NCBI GenBank assembly: GCA_021815405.1
Contig: JAKAGV010000019.1
Coordinates: 1 to 64,000 of the forward strand
From: Bacteroidota bacterium
GTDB taxonomy: Bacteria > Bacteroidota > Ignavibacteria > Ignavibacteriales > Ignavibacteriaceae
Direction of reading: 5' to 3'
DNA: 64,000 nucleotides
The notes under the pieces were generated by a model. The model worked only from the letters and a program-made list of their open reading frames with translations. It made no database searches and was not told the origin of the DNA. Below are positions 42,352-51,928 of the stretch, one piece after another. The first letter of the stretch is position 1, and every line of letters begins with the position of its first letter. The translations under genes were made by a program, and so were the position numbers.

Positions 42352-42382
42352 CAAACATAGTATTATTTTGCCCAATATGCAA
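42352..42382 (-). promoter_or_regulatory. Candidate Bacteroidota-type promoter for rimP-nusA
   Basis: Minus strand TTG - 20 nt - TATGTTTG, matching the TAnnTTTG -7 consensus. Confidence 0.5.
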
Positions 42383-42477
42383 GAAACGTATTAGTGACCA
42401 GGCAAAGATAATCTAATTCAAAATGTATAAATCTGAAAATTGATTCACGGAATTCGAATCAAATCTTAATTATTTTT

Positions 42478-42699
42478 TTATTGGGTTGATTCTGCCTCTT
42501 TCTTCTTTGGAACAGAAAAGAGGCTGATAATAATGAAACCTAAAATCATTCCCACAAGAAAGGAAATTGAAATTACAACAATAGTCGATAATTCAACTTT
42601 CCAAAAGAAAAAATTTATTGGGATTATATCTGTATTCTGCGAAACGAATACCGTAAATAGGACGATCAAGAACATGAGAAACAAAATTTTTAATTTCAT
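42478..42699 (-). CDS. LapA family (DUF1049) membrane protein
   Basis: Two TM segments, 'VFVSQNTDIIPINFFFWKVELSTIVVISISFLVGMILGFI'. Confidence 0.75.
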   Translation of the reverse strand: MKLKILFLMFLIVLFTVFVSQNTDIIPINFFFWKVELSTIVVISISFLVGMILGFIIISLFSVPKKKEAESTQ

Positions 42700-42814
42700 T
42701 TCAACTCCTGACTTGGTTTGTGATATAAAATCGCTACATTTTGATTACTAAAATAAAAAATATTATAATTTAAGTGTAAATAATTACATTTAAGAAAAAA
42801 GAAAGGAGATCCCA

Positions 42815-43246
42815 ATGCCTATAAGAAAAGCAAATGCCGAATGGCGCGGTGACTTAAGAAAAGGAACCGGAAACATCAGCACCGAATCCGGTGTACTTAA
42901 AAATGTACCTTATAATTTTGTTTCAAGATTTGAAACCGGAGATGAAACTAATCCGGAAGAACTGATTGGCGCTGCCCATGCAGCATGTTTTTCCATGGCT
43001 CTTTCAAATATTCTTGCCGGTGCCGGTTTTACTGTTAACTCTGTAAAAACAGAAGACAAAGTTCATATTGAAAAGCTTGAAAGCGGATTCACAATTACAA
43101 AAATTGAAATGCAATGCGACGCCAACGTTTCAGGTATTGACGATGCAACATTTCAAAAGCATGCGGAAGAGGCAAAGAAAGGCTGCCCTGTTTCTAAAGC
43201 ACTCGCTGCTGTGGAAATGGTACTTACCGCTAATTTGAAAAAGTAA
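42815..43246 (+). CDS. OsmC family peroxiredoxin
   Basis: 'NPEELIGAAHAACFSMALSNILAGAGF', 'KKGCPVSKALAAVEMVL'. Confidence 0.93.
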   Translation: MPIRKANAEWRGDLRKGTGNISTESGVLKNVPYNFVSRFETGDETNPEELIGAAHAACFSMALSNILAGAGFTVNSVKTEDKVHIEKLESGFTITKIEMQCDANVSGIDDATFQKHAEEAKKGCPVSKALAAVEMVLTANLKK

Positions 43247-43290
43247 ATCTGTGAAGATTTATTTTTTTCAAGGTTAAATAACAAATCATA

Positions 43291-43346
43291 GGAGTGTTGG
43301 AATAGTGGGGTAATGGAATAGCATTTAACCATTACTCCAATGCTCC
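43291..43346. repeat. Palindromic intergenic repeat
   Basis: GGAGTGTTGG..GGGGTAATGG / CCATTACTCCAATGCTCC between convergent genes. Confidence 0.6.
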
Positions 43347-43381
43347 ATAATTCCATTCCCTGATGAAATTGAATCCAATAG

Positions 43382-43660
43382 CTAATCTAAGAGAGTTTCA
43401 TATTCCTTGTGTCTCTCAATATAAGTTTCTACATAAGAACATGAGGGAATCACGTTATATCCTTTTTCTTTTGCATACTCCAGCCCGGCATGAACAACTT
43501 CAGCAGCAATTCCCTGCCCGCGCAACTCAGGTGGAACATAGGTTTTAATCATATTCATTGTCCCTTTGCCAATAAACAAATAACGTAAATATGCTTCTTT
43601 ACCATTTACTTCGGCAAAGAATTTATTAGCTGTTTCATCATGCTTAACTTCTAATTTCAT
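43382..43660 (-). CDS. GNAT-like N-acetyltransferase (YidJ type)
   Basis: 'TYVPPELRGQGIAAEVVHAGLEYAKEKGYNVIPSCSYVETYIERH'. Confidence 0.9.
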   Translation of the reverse strand: MKLEVKHDETANKFFAEVNGKEAYLRYLFIGKGTMNMIKTYVPPELRGQGIAAEVVHAGLEYAKEKGYNVIPSCSYVETYIERHKEYETLLD

Positions 43661-43908
43661 TTTAATCCTTTTAAAGACACTGGCTTAATTTATAACAAGT
43701 GCGACTAATCTAAAAGAAGATTTAATTTTTACCCAAAAATATTTTTGGTGATTTAAATAATTCTTGTAACTTTTGCAAGTGTAAAATCCTCGTTTTGAGT
43801 TATAAAACACAGTTGGTTTTCAGGTTGAATATTAAATTGATTGGTAAAGAGAATATTATTTTTGAAGAAAAAAGATACGGTAATTTCTTTTTTCCCAAAA
43901 AAATTAAA

Positions 43909-44229
43909 ATGAAAATTAGAACACTTTTTGTAAATATATTCTTGATCACTGCTATGCTGATTTTTTCAGCTTGCGCCTCATCTAAAGATACCACAGGCAT
44001 TAAAGAATTAGTCGGGCAGGTTGTTGTCGTTGGTAATGAGCCATTTACAAACTTAGCACTTCAGGTTAATCCATCTCTCAACTACATACTGGAATGCAAC
44101 GGGAAGACTCGCGATATATTGCTTGGAAACCAGGGTAAGTGGGTAAAGATTTATTACGAAAATGTTGTTGAGAAAAATAATTTAAAAACAATTGAAGTCG
44201 AGAAAGCAGAAATTCTTACTAGGGAATAA
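43909..44229 (+). CDS. Hypothetical lipoprotein
   Basis: Internal start MKIRTLFVNIFLITAMLIFSAC lipobox preferred over the ORF-track start at 43795. Confidence 0.6.
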   Translation: MKIRTLFVNIFLITAMLIFSACASSKDTTGIKELVGQVVVVGNEPFTNLALQVNPSLNYILECNGKTRDILLGNQGKWVKIYYENVVEKNNLKTIEVEKAEILTRE

Positions 44230-44310
44230 AGGTATACGGTTTGGCTGGCATATCACCTATACCTTATAACTTAAGCCTTAATAATCACAAGTTTTAAATA
44301 TGAGGAATAT

Positions 44311-46581
44311 ATGAAGAACATCCGTATAATACTTTTGCTTGCTTGTATGTTTACGATTGCCACTAATGCACAGGTTATGATGAAGAAAGCAAAAGAGGAT
44401 TTACCGAAAAGCTACCCCGTTGACGGGACACCGCTTCTTTATAAACAAGATATTCAAGTTGCTCAATGGATTAAAGCCCATCCGGATTATTACAGCAAGA
44501 TGAGATTGCAGAAAACTGCCGGGTGGGGATTTACAGTCGGCTCAACGCATACTTGGCAGGCATATAATTTTACCAACGGACAATTTTACTCCGTACCGTC
44601 TACTTGCCGCGGTATAGGACCACACTGCTACGTATTTGTTGAAGATGCAAACTGGAATGTTAAAGTTAATCAGGCAGCAGTTGACTCGATTGTAAATGAA
44701 TTTGAAAATAAGACTCCTGCTAATCCGAACATGGGAATTTACCAAACAGATGTCAATACTTTCGGTAATCCGCCGGATGTAGACGGCGATCCCAGAATCA
44801 TTATTTTAATTCTGGATATTAAAGACGGCTTCACAGGTACAGGCGGTTATACTGCCGGATATTTCAGCTCTACGAATGAAATAAATACTTACGGAAGCAA
44901 CATGGCTGAAATATATTATATGGACTGCAATCCGACTGACCTTACAACAACAGACGGGCTTAACACAGCACTCGAAACTTGCGCACATGAATTTCAACAT
45001 ATGATTAATTGGAATTACCATCAGACATCTACAGAATGGACTTTTGTTAATGAAGGTCTTTCGATGGCAGCGGAAATTGTCTGCGGTTACCCGCCGGAAT
45101 TTCCTGAACTTTATGCAGGAGAACCAAACCATTTCTTATTCGACTGGAGAACAAACGATAATACATTAGTACTCAATGATTATTCCCGTGCCCAAAGATT
45201 TTTTATGTATTGGATAGATCAATTTGGTGCCGGAATATTAAAGTATGTAGTTATGGATAATGCAAACCATGGCGTTGTTGGCGCTGCAGGATTAAGTTAT
45301 GCTTTGAAGGATGATGGTCAATCTTTAACTCTAAATCAGGTATTTAACAACTGGCTTATAGCAAATGAGTTGAACAATAAGTCAGTTAACCCGGCATGGG
45401 GTTATTCATATACCGGATTGCCGAATTCTGTTCCAAAATCTTTTTATAATCCGGATGTTAACGAAACTGATACAATTCAGAATTATGCTGCGGAATATCT
45501 TACGTTTACAAACTCAAAAAACTTAAACATTACTTTTAACAGTACAAGCAAGCCGCTAATTAAAGCAATTGAAACAGGCGGAAGCGGAAGCCCGCGGGTT
45601 GTTGATGTACCGTTAAACACGGCATTCTCCGACGCCGCCTACGGAACAACTTACAGCACCATCAGCTTTGTTGTTATCGATACTAATTTAACAGGCGAAA
45701 CGGAAGTTTCAGCGCTTGATAATATTGTTTCTTACACTTCAACAGGAACTGTTCTTTCAAATGTATCTGAATTGAAGTGGGACGATACTGAACCGACAGG
45801 TTATTATGCCTGGACATCTAATGATACTTTGTGCGTTACTTTTGATGCCTATCCGGGAGGAAAGCTTGATTCAATTAGAGTTGCATTAAGAAGAGCTGGT
45901 TCTATCTCTGGCGGAGTTTGGCAATATACAGGAGGTACAGATCCTACTCCATTAGGGCAACCACTAGCTGTACCTATTACAGCTTCAATTTCTACAACTG
46001 TTTCTTATCCTTATCCGGTTCCATATTCCAACTGGGCTACTGTTGATTTAAGATCTTACAATATCTCTACTAACCAACCATTTGCCGTTGGATTTGTTAT
46101 CGGTTCGGTTCCAAATACACCTGGTGTAATGGCAACAGATTATGCTTCATCAAGCCCATATCATAGTTATACGTATTTGCAAACCAGCGATCAAGTATCA
46201 ACGCCTGGCTGGTATTATATTACAACTAACAATGCAGGCGATACCGTTGCAATATATTTAATCCGCGCTTATGTTTCTCTCGTTACCGGTGTTCAACAGG
46301 AAGTGGAATTAACTCCAAGAGAATATTCCTTAGCTCAGAACTATCCCAATCCTTTTAATCCATCAACGACAATTAATTTTGCTCTGCCTAAAGCCGAAAG
46401 AGTTAGGATTGTAATTTATAATCAGCTTGGTCAGCAGGTTGCAGTTGCAGCAAATGAAAATTATTCTGCCGGAGATCATTCGATAAATTTTAATGCTTCA
46501 GGATTAGCAAGCGGAATTTATTTTTACAGAATCTCGGCAGGCAGCTTTGTTCAAACTAAGAAGATGGTTCTTCTTAAATAA
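44311..46581 (+). CDS. Secreted zinc metalloprotease-like protein with T9SS type A sorting domain
   Basis: 'ETCAHEFQHMINWNYH' HExxH motif and 'FVNEGLSMAAE'; C-terminal 'NYPNPFNPSTTINFALP...YNQLGQQV...GLASGIYFYRISAGSFVQTKKMVLLK'. Confidence 0.88.
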   Translation: MKNIRIILLLACMFTIATNAQVMMKKAKEDLPKSYPVDGTPLLYKQDIQVAQWIKAHPDYYSKMRLQKTAGWGFTVGSTHTWQAYNFTNGQFYSVPSTCRGIGPHCYVFVEDANWNVKVNQAAVDSIVNEFENKTPANPNMGIYQTDVNTFGNPPDVDGDPRIIILILDIKDGFTGTGGYTAGYFSSTNEINTYGSNMAEIYYMDCNPTDLTTTDGLNTALETCAHEFQHMINWNYHQTSTEWTFVNEGLSMAAEIVCGYPPEFPELYAGEPNHFLFDWRTNDNTLVLNDYSRAQRFFMYWIDQFGAGILKYVVMDNANHGVVGAAGLSYALKDDGQSLTLNQVFNNWLIANELNNKSVNPAWGYSYTGLPNSVPKSFYNPDVNETDTIQNYAAEYLTFTNSKNLNITFNSTSKPLIKAIETGGSGSPRVVDVPLNTAFSDAAYGTTYSTISFVVIDTNLTGETEVSALDNIVSYTSTGTVLSNVSELKWDDTEPTGYYAWTSNDTLCVTFDAYPGGKLDSIRVALRRAGSISGGVWQYTGGTDPTPLGQPLAVPITASISTTVSYPYPVPYSNWATVDLRSYNISTNQPFAVGFVIGSVPNTPGVMATDYASSSPYHSYTYLQTSDQVSTPGWYYITTNNAGDTVAIYLIRAYVSLVTGVQQEVELTPREYSLAQNYPNPFNPSTTINFALPKAERVRIVIYNQLGQQVAVAANENYSAGDHSINFNASGLASGIYFYRISAGSFVQTKKMVLLK

Positions 46582-46655
46582 CGTTTATAACTTAACGTTT
46601 TATTACTTATAAAACACCGGACAGCAAATGTAGTAATACTAAATTACCGCATTTT

Positions 46656-46685
46656 ATGTTGGGTAACTGTTTAGTTGCCCAACAT
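46656..46685 (+). terminator. Terminator-like hairpin of the T9SS metalloprotease gene
   Basis: ATGTTGGGTAAC-TGTTTA-GTTGCCCAACAT, T-rich tract shortly after. Confidence 0.7.
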
Positions 46686-46765
46686 CAAATATAATTTTTG
46701 AATCTATTTCATCTTCAGTTAACCGACATTTTGACACAATCAGATGTAATTATGGCAAGGTAAAC

Positions 46766-47017
46766 ATTAATTCTTGCTTGTTTGCAATTTATTCTTCTGA
46801 GTTTGCGATTTATTCTTCTGAGTTTGCGATTTATTCTTCTGAGTTTGCGATTTATTCTTCTGAGTTTGCGATTTATTCTTACATGTTTGCGATTTATTCT
46901 TACAAGTTTGCGATTAATTCTTGCTTATTTGCATTTTATAATTAAAAGGCGAGAAGTAATTGTTACAAGATTATGTTTTATTTTTAAGAGGTTTGCTTTT
47001 AATTCAGTCTGTTTGAG
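46766..47017. repeat. Tandem array with 21-bp period (core ATTTATTCTTCTGAGTTTGCG), 8 clear units plus 4 degenerate in-phase units
   Basis: Units 46787-46870 are four identical copies; decaying units stay in the 21-bp phase to about 47017. Confidence 0.9.
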
Positions 47018-47109
47018 TTTTGAAATAATAGGTAAATTTCAAATAATAGGTTAAGATATTCCCAAATCACTTATTTCATTACTAAAAAGCCCATTTAAAT
47101 TCTAAAAAA

Positions 47110-47961
47110 TTATTTCATAACAACCAAACCCGGCGTCCATACAGTTGAAATGCCGAACATTAGTCTGCCGCTGCTGCGCATTACCACCCACAAGCCGGGA
47201 GAAACCGGACCAATCTTAATTATGCCAGGATAAATATTCAAATCAATGCGGTAGCTCGTTAATCCGCTGACAAACAATGATGACATCAAAGAGTTATCAA
47301 TATCATAAAACAATCCAACATTCCAGGTCATCTCAATTGTTTTTTGATTTACAGATTGATTTATAGTAACAAGATGTTTAGCCCGCAAACCGGCGCCGAA
47401 AGAAATGGCTTTGCCGTCTTTAAATTTATAAGAAAGCCCGGTAAGCCCGTTCATTCCGAAGTAATAAAATAAATGCCATGAATCCGAGAAAGGCAGTTTC
47501 CATTTAATTGAAAAATACTGTCCGTTGTTTTGCAAAGTTTTGTTTTTCAGATCGAAAGACGGCTGAAGAGACCAATCGGTTAGGTTCAACTGCTCGCTGA
47601 AGAATTTGTCAACGCCATCAAAGCTGAAAAGGACAATACCGCCGATATCGAAAACATAAATATCAGGAATTGGATCTTCATTATCACCGACATAAGCGCC
47701 GTTTTCAACAAACTCATTCATTAAATGATAAGTCGCCATAGTTGCGAGAGATAAAATTTCAGGATCAGGAAAATTATGCTGTTCATACCATTCCTTAACG
47801 GCAATAAAAGTCATCCCGCCGCCGATCAGATGCAATTGATAATTGGGCCACCACTGCGCGCCCTTCTGTGCAAAGTCAATTGGGAAAATTTCGTTCTCTA
47901 AAAATTTTCCCCAGCCGTATCTTCTAATTACAGGAAAAGGATTGCCGAGATTATGAAGCAC
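47110..47961 (-). pseudogene. Outer-membrane-type protein, probably 5'-truncated
   Basis: 'YGWGKFLENEIFPIDFAQKGAQWWPNYQLHLIGGGMTFIAVKEWYEQHNFP'; no ATG or signal peptide; in-frame TAA only 11 codons upstream of the GTG. Confidence 0.5.
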
Positions 47962-47992
47962 ATTCTTAATTGAAGTTTCGTAAGTGACTCTT

Positions 47993-48078
47993 TATCTTGC
48001 TCATAATAGTAATCTTCCAACCGTAGACTGATCCGCCTTTGGCGTAAATCAGATTATGTTACAAGTAAGAGCAAGATT
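47993..48078. repeat. Imperfect inverted repeat element
   Basis: TATCTTGCTCATAATAGTAA vs inverted AATCTTGCTCTTACTTGTAA arms; nested CTGATCCGCCTTTGGCGTAAATCAG. Confidence 0.55.
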
Positions 48079-48198
48079 AAGAAGATACATGACTTCACTA
48101 AAAATCATAAAACAACTAAAGTCTATTGCAGAACCGAAATCGCAATAATCATATTTTTTCTATATTAGATTTATCATTTTAAAAAGGCTCAGAACAAA

Positions 48199-48972
48199 TT
48201 GAAGACAAAGCTTGACATTGCAAAAAACTGGCTGCCGCGTTATACCGGCACTAAGCTGGATGAATTCGGCGAATATATTTTATTGACTAATTTTGATAAC
48301 TACCTTACCAACTTCGCAGAACAGTTCAACTGCGATGTTAAAGGCGAAGGCAGACCAATGCAGACCGCAACTAACTCCAATGGACTAACGTTAATAAATT
48401 TTGGAATAGGCTCGGCAAATGCAGCAACTATTATGGACCTTCTTGTTGCAAAGAAACCGAAAGGAGTCTTGTTTTTGGGTAAATGCGGCGGATTAAAATC
48501 TTCTACCGAAATCGGACACTTTATTCTTCCAATTGCCGCAATACGAGGCGAAGGTACAAGCGATGATTATGTTCCGAAGGAAGTGCCTGCATTGCCGTCT
48601 TTCAAGCTTCATAAGTTTGTTTCCGAAAAAATTATTCGTCATAAACAGGAATACCGCACCGGAGTTATTTATACAACCAACAGAAGAGTATGGGAGTGGG
48701 ATGATAATTTCAGAAAATATTTAAAGACTCTTTACACTATCGGTATAGACATGGAAACAGCAACGCTGTTTATTGTAGGTCTCGTAAATCAAATTCCCCG
48801 TGGTGCACTGCTGCTTGTTTCAGATATGCCGCTCATCCCCGAAGGAATAAAAACAGAAGCTTCAGATAAAAAAGTAACTGAGAAGTTTTCAAAGCTTCAT
48901 CTGCAGATCGGCGTAGAAGCAATGACGGAGCTGGAAATGAAAGGCGAACCCATCAAACATTTCATCTATTAA
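48199..48972 (+). CDS. amn: AMP nucleosidase
   Basis: 'LTLINFGIGSANAATIMDLLVAKKPKGVLFLGKCGGLK', 'GIDMETATLF'; TTG start. Confidence 0.9.
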   Translation: MKTKLDIAKNWLPRYTGTKLDEFGEYILLTNFDNYLTNFAEQFNCDVKGEGRPMQTATNSNGLTLINFGIGSANAATIMDLLVAKKPKGVLFLGKCGGLKSSTEIGHFILPIAAIRGEGTSDDYVPKEVPALPSFKLHKFVSEKIIRHKQEYRTGVIYTTNRRVWEWDDNFRKYLKTLYTIGIDMETATLFIVGLVNQIPRGALLLVSDMPLIPEGIKTEASDKKVTEKFSKLHLQIGVEAMTELEMKGEPIKHFIY

Positions 48973-49058
48973 TATTATAAGAGATAATAGAAATATTGGA
49001 GTAAAGGGATGTTGGGCAATTATAAACTAAACTACCCCAATTCTCCATTCAATTAAAT

Positions 49059-49718
49059 TCAGTTGAGTGGAAGATCTCTATTGTGTGAAATTTCTAGTTT
49101 GCCATGTTCTTCATCATCTTCATCTTCCCATTCATATTTTTTATATGGATCAGATTTGCGGTAAATAAATGCACACACAATCCCGGTAAGAGATCCGAAC
49201 AAATGATATTCCCAGGATATTCCATTATTTATTGGAAGAACACCCCAGATTATGCTTCCGTAAAGAAAGGTGACAATTAGAGCAAGTGCAATTGAACGTG
49301 TATCTCTGCGAATTATTCCGCTGAAAAATAAGAAGGTGACTAAACCGTAAACAATACCACTCGCTCCGATATGATACGCAGACCTTGCAAAAAGCCAAAC
49401 AAAAACGCCCGGAACAAAATATACCAACCCAAAAATTCTGAGAGCTGAACTTGGATAGAAATACATCATACCTGTTCCTAAAAATAAAAGTGGAAGCGTG
49501 TTGGAAAAGAGATGTGCATATCCCGCATGGATTAATGGCGCAGTCACAATTCCAATCAGTCCGGACATTCTTCGCGGATAAAGCCCGAGCGAAATGAAAC
49601 TAACATTTAATATTTTCTGAGCAATTTGTATAAGCCAAAGAAGCAAAATAAAACTAAGAGGTATAATAAGGCTCGGCAGTAGTTTCTTTTTCTCATCAGC
49701 CATTTGTTTTCTCCGCAA
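49059..49718 (-). CDS. Rhomboid family intramembrane serine protease
   Basis: 'HIGASGIVYGLVTFLFFSGI' (GASG), 'WEYHLFGSLTGI' catalytic His. Confidence 0.9.
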   Translation of the reverse strand: MRRKQMADEKKKLLPSLIIPLSFILLLWLIQIAQKILNVSFISLGLYPRRMSGLIGIVTAPLIHAGYAHLFSNTLPLLFLGTGMMYFYPSSALRIFGLVYFVPGVFVWLFARSAYHIGASGIVYGLVTFLFFSGIIRRDTRSIALALIVTFLYGSIIWGVLPINNGISWEYHLFGSLTGIVCAFIYRKSDPYKKYEWEDEDDEEHGKLEISHNRDLPLN

Positions 49719-50367
49719 ATTTTTTGTTAGTCAATCTTTCAGCAAATAATATGCTGATGCAGCACCATGCAGTTCCTAGCATCCAGCCGGCAAGAACATC
49801 TGATAGATAATGAACACCGAGATAAATTCTACTAACGCCTATCAAAATTGAAATTAAAATTGCAAATGTTAAGATAAATTTCTTAAGTTTTTTTTCAATG
49901 TTAACCGGAATGAAAATTACCGAAAGAGATAAATATAAGACTGCCGACGTAACTGAATGTCCGCTTGGAAAACTCCAGGATTCAACATTTACAAGATGCG
50001 AAACTATTTCTGGTCGTGGTCTTGCAAATAATTCTTTAAATAATAAATCAAGTAAACTTCCACCGATAGCTGCAAAAAGAATTAACCACAGAAAATTAAA
50101 ATTCTTTTTAACTATCATGAATCCCGATACGAATAATGTAACCAAAACTATAATTGAAACGCTGCCGAGCGAAGTAATGTCGGCCATAAAATCCTTAAAC
50201 CAAGCCAGACCGATAGGAACAGAAGTGTTTCCATTTTGTCGAAAAGATAACAAAATAAGATTATCAAAATTTATTTTTGAGCTAATTGAAACTAACAAAG
50301 CAATTAAGCAAAAGATTAAAATACTTATAGATAAGATAACCAATATTTTATTCGAATTTAATTTCAA
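49696..50367 (-). CDS. PAP2 family phosphatase
   Basis: 'KELFARPRPE', 'SFPSGHSVTSAVLY', 'RIYLGVHYLSDVLAGW'. Confidence 0.93.
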   Translation of the reverse strand: MKLNSNKILVILSISILIFCLIALLVSISSKINFDNLILLSFRQNGNTSVPIGLAWFKDFMADITSLGSVSIIVLVTLFVSGFMIVKKNFNFLWLILFAAIGGSLLDLLFKELFARPRPEIVSHLVNVESWSFPSGHSVTSAVLYLSLSVIFIPVNIEKKLKKFILTFAILISILIGVSRIYLGVHYLSDVLAGWMLGTAWCCISILFAERLTNKKFAEKTNG

Positions 50368-50461
50368 TTATAAATCTTCAGCATTAAGTATCATAAATAA
50401 ATTATTCGTCCGGTTTAAATAACGCTTAAGCCCGATAAAATGCAAAGACAAAATGATTTCA

Positions 50462-51766
50462 TTATAAAGATGCATCTGCAAGCTTTATTTTTCGCGGTTC
50501 CTTCAATTTGAATAAGATCCATAAAGTAGCTATTGCAGCAACTAAAGAATTTAACAGAAAAACAGTTTCATAACTTGTAATTGAAATTAACACACCACTT
50601 ATAATTCCGAATAATAATGTTGGAGCCGTAATTGTGTTCATAAGAGATATAATGAAAGAGCGCTCATGCTCGTTGCAGATCTCAACTATAAAAGCAAGCC
50701 TCGAAATTCCTTGAATTGTTGATACGCAGGCAACAAATAAAAAGACTAGATAAAAAACATAAACATTGCCGGCAATTACAGCAATTAAACTTGAAAGCAT
50801 TGAAGATAATGATAAGAACATCAAATTAAGTTTATGACCGAACTTATCACCGGTTATGCCGAATATTATGTTTGCAGCAATCATACTGCCGGTTTGAACG
50901 ACTGTGAAGGTTCCGGCAAACGAGGTCGGTAAATTGAATTTCCTTAATCCATAAACAGCATAAAAGGCAAAAACGGTTATCGATATTAAATACAATGCAT
51001 CCGATACAAGAAAGTTTTTAAAGTTTTTATTTTCTTTTAGAATAATTTTTGCCTGGGCTAATCTTTTAACTGTTGAAACACTTTTTTCTTCGCCAATGGT
51101 TGTGGCTGGTTCTTTCACATTTCTTAAAAAGTTAAATGAAATCATCATAAAAAAGTAACAGAGTAGAAAGAGCATCCCGAAATTTTCTGGAAAAGCTATC
51201 GATGATAAAATGATTATAATTAACGAGCCTGCCAGCATTCCGAAAAGAGAACCTAAAAATTGACGCAGAGCTTGGAGCCTTCCTTTAAGCTTTACCGGAG
51301 TTGTTTTCGAAAACAAAGTATACCAGGTCGGAACTCCCACGCATCCGGATACAGCAGTAATAAAAATAAGCGAGAGTAAAACCAAAACTGCAGTTGAATG
51401 ATTTAATCTTCCTAAAATGAAAAAAGAAAATATTGCTATAACAAAAAACATTGTTCTATTTATAAATCCCCAGCGAACGACTGTAGGTTTAATCTGTTTT
51501 TTATCTTTGAAAATACCTGAGAAGAAAAATTGCGGCAGGTTCATCCCGATATTCCAGAGTACGGGAACACTGCCGATAGCAATTGCAGAACCGCCAATTC
51601 TCTCAACATAAACAGGCATAATCATATTTACAGACACAAAGTGCATCGCAAACAAGAACAATGTCCCGTCACCGACGTGCATCATCAGATTATGTATAAG
51701 TGTATTTTTATCTTCGTCAGGAAATTTATAAAGCTGGAAGTATTTGTTCAGAAGAAAATCAAACAT
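50462..51766 (-). CDS. MFS transporter
   Basis: 12-TM pattern and internal MFS-like duplication. Confidence 0.82.
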   Translation of the reverse strand: MFDFLLNKYFQLYKFPDEDKNTLIHNLMMHVGDGTLFLFAMHFVSVNMIMPVYVERIGGSAIAIGSVPVLWNIGMNLPQFFFSGIFKDKKQIKPTVVRWGFINRTMFFVIAIFSFFILGRLNHSTAVLVLLSLIFITAVSGCVGVPTWYTLFSKTTPVKLKGRLQALRQFLGSLFGMLAGSLIIIILSSIAFPENFGMLFLLCYFFMMISFNFLRNVKEPATTIGEEKSVSTVKRLAQAKIILKENKNFKNFLVSDALYLISITVFAFYAVYGLRKFNLPTSFAGTFTVVQTGSMIAANIIFGITGDKFGHKLNLMFLSLSSMLSSLIAVIAGNVYVFYLVFLFVACVSTIQGISRLAFIVEICNEHERSFIISLMNTITAPTLLFGIISGVLISITSYETVFLLNSLVAAIATLWILFKLKEPRKIKLADASL

Positions 51767-51887
51767 AGATGTCTATTATGAATTTAACTTGCAAACATAA
51801 AACTTTTTTCGCCTTTTAGATTAATAATTTTTATTTGTGTGCAAAAATTGACAGGACAAAGTAACAACAGGTTGGTTTAAAAAAATA

Positions 51888-51909
51888 AATCCCGACGAAA
51901 GTCGGGATT
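51888..51909 (-). terminator. Intrinsic terminator of the RRM gene
   Basis: AATCCCGACTTTCGTCGGGATT followed by TATTTTTTT on the minus strand. Confidence 0.85.
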
Positions 51910-51928
51910 AAGAACTGAAAGTTAAAAA

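Noticed and set aside
46782-47054. ORF of LRFILLS heptads as a membrane peptide
   Set aside because: Same reasoning; translation artefact of a 21-bp repeat with degenerate ends.
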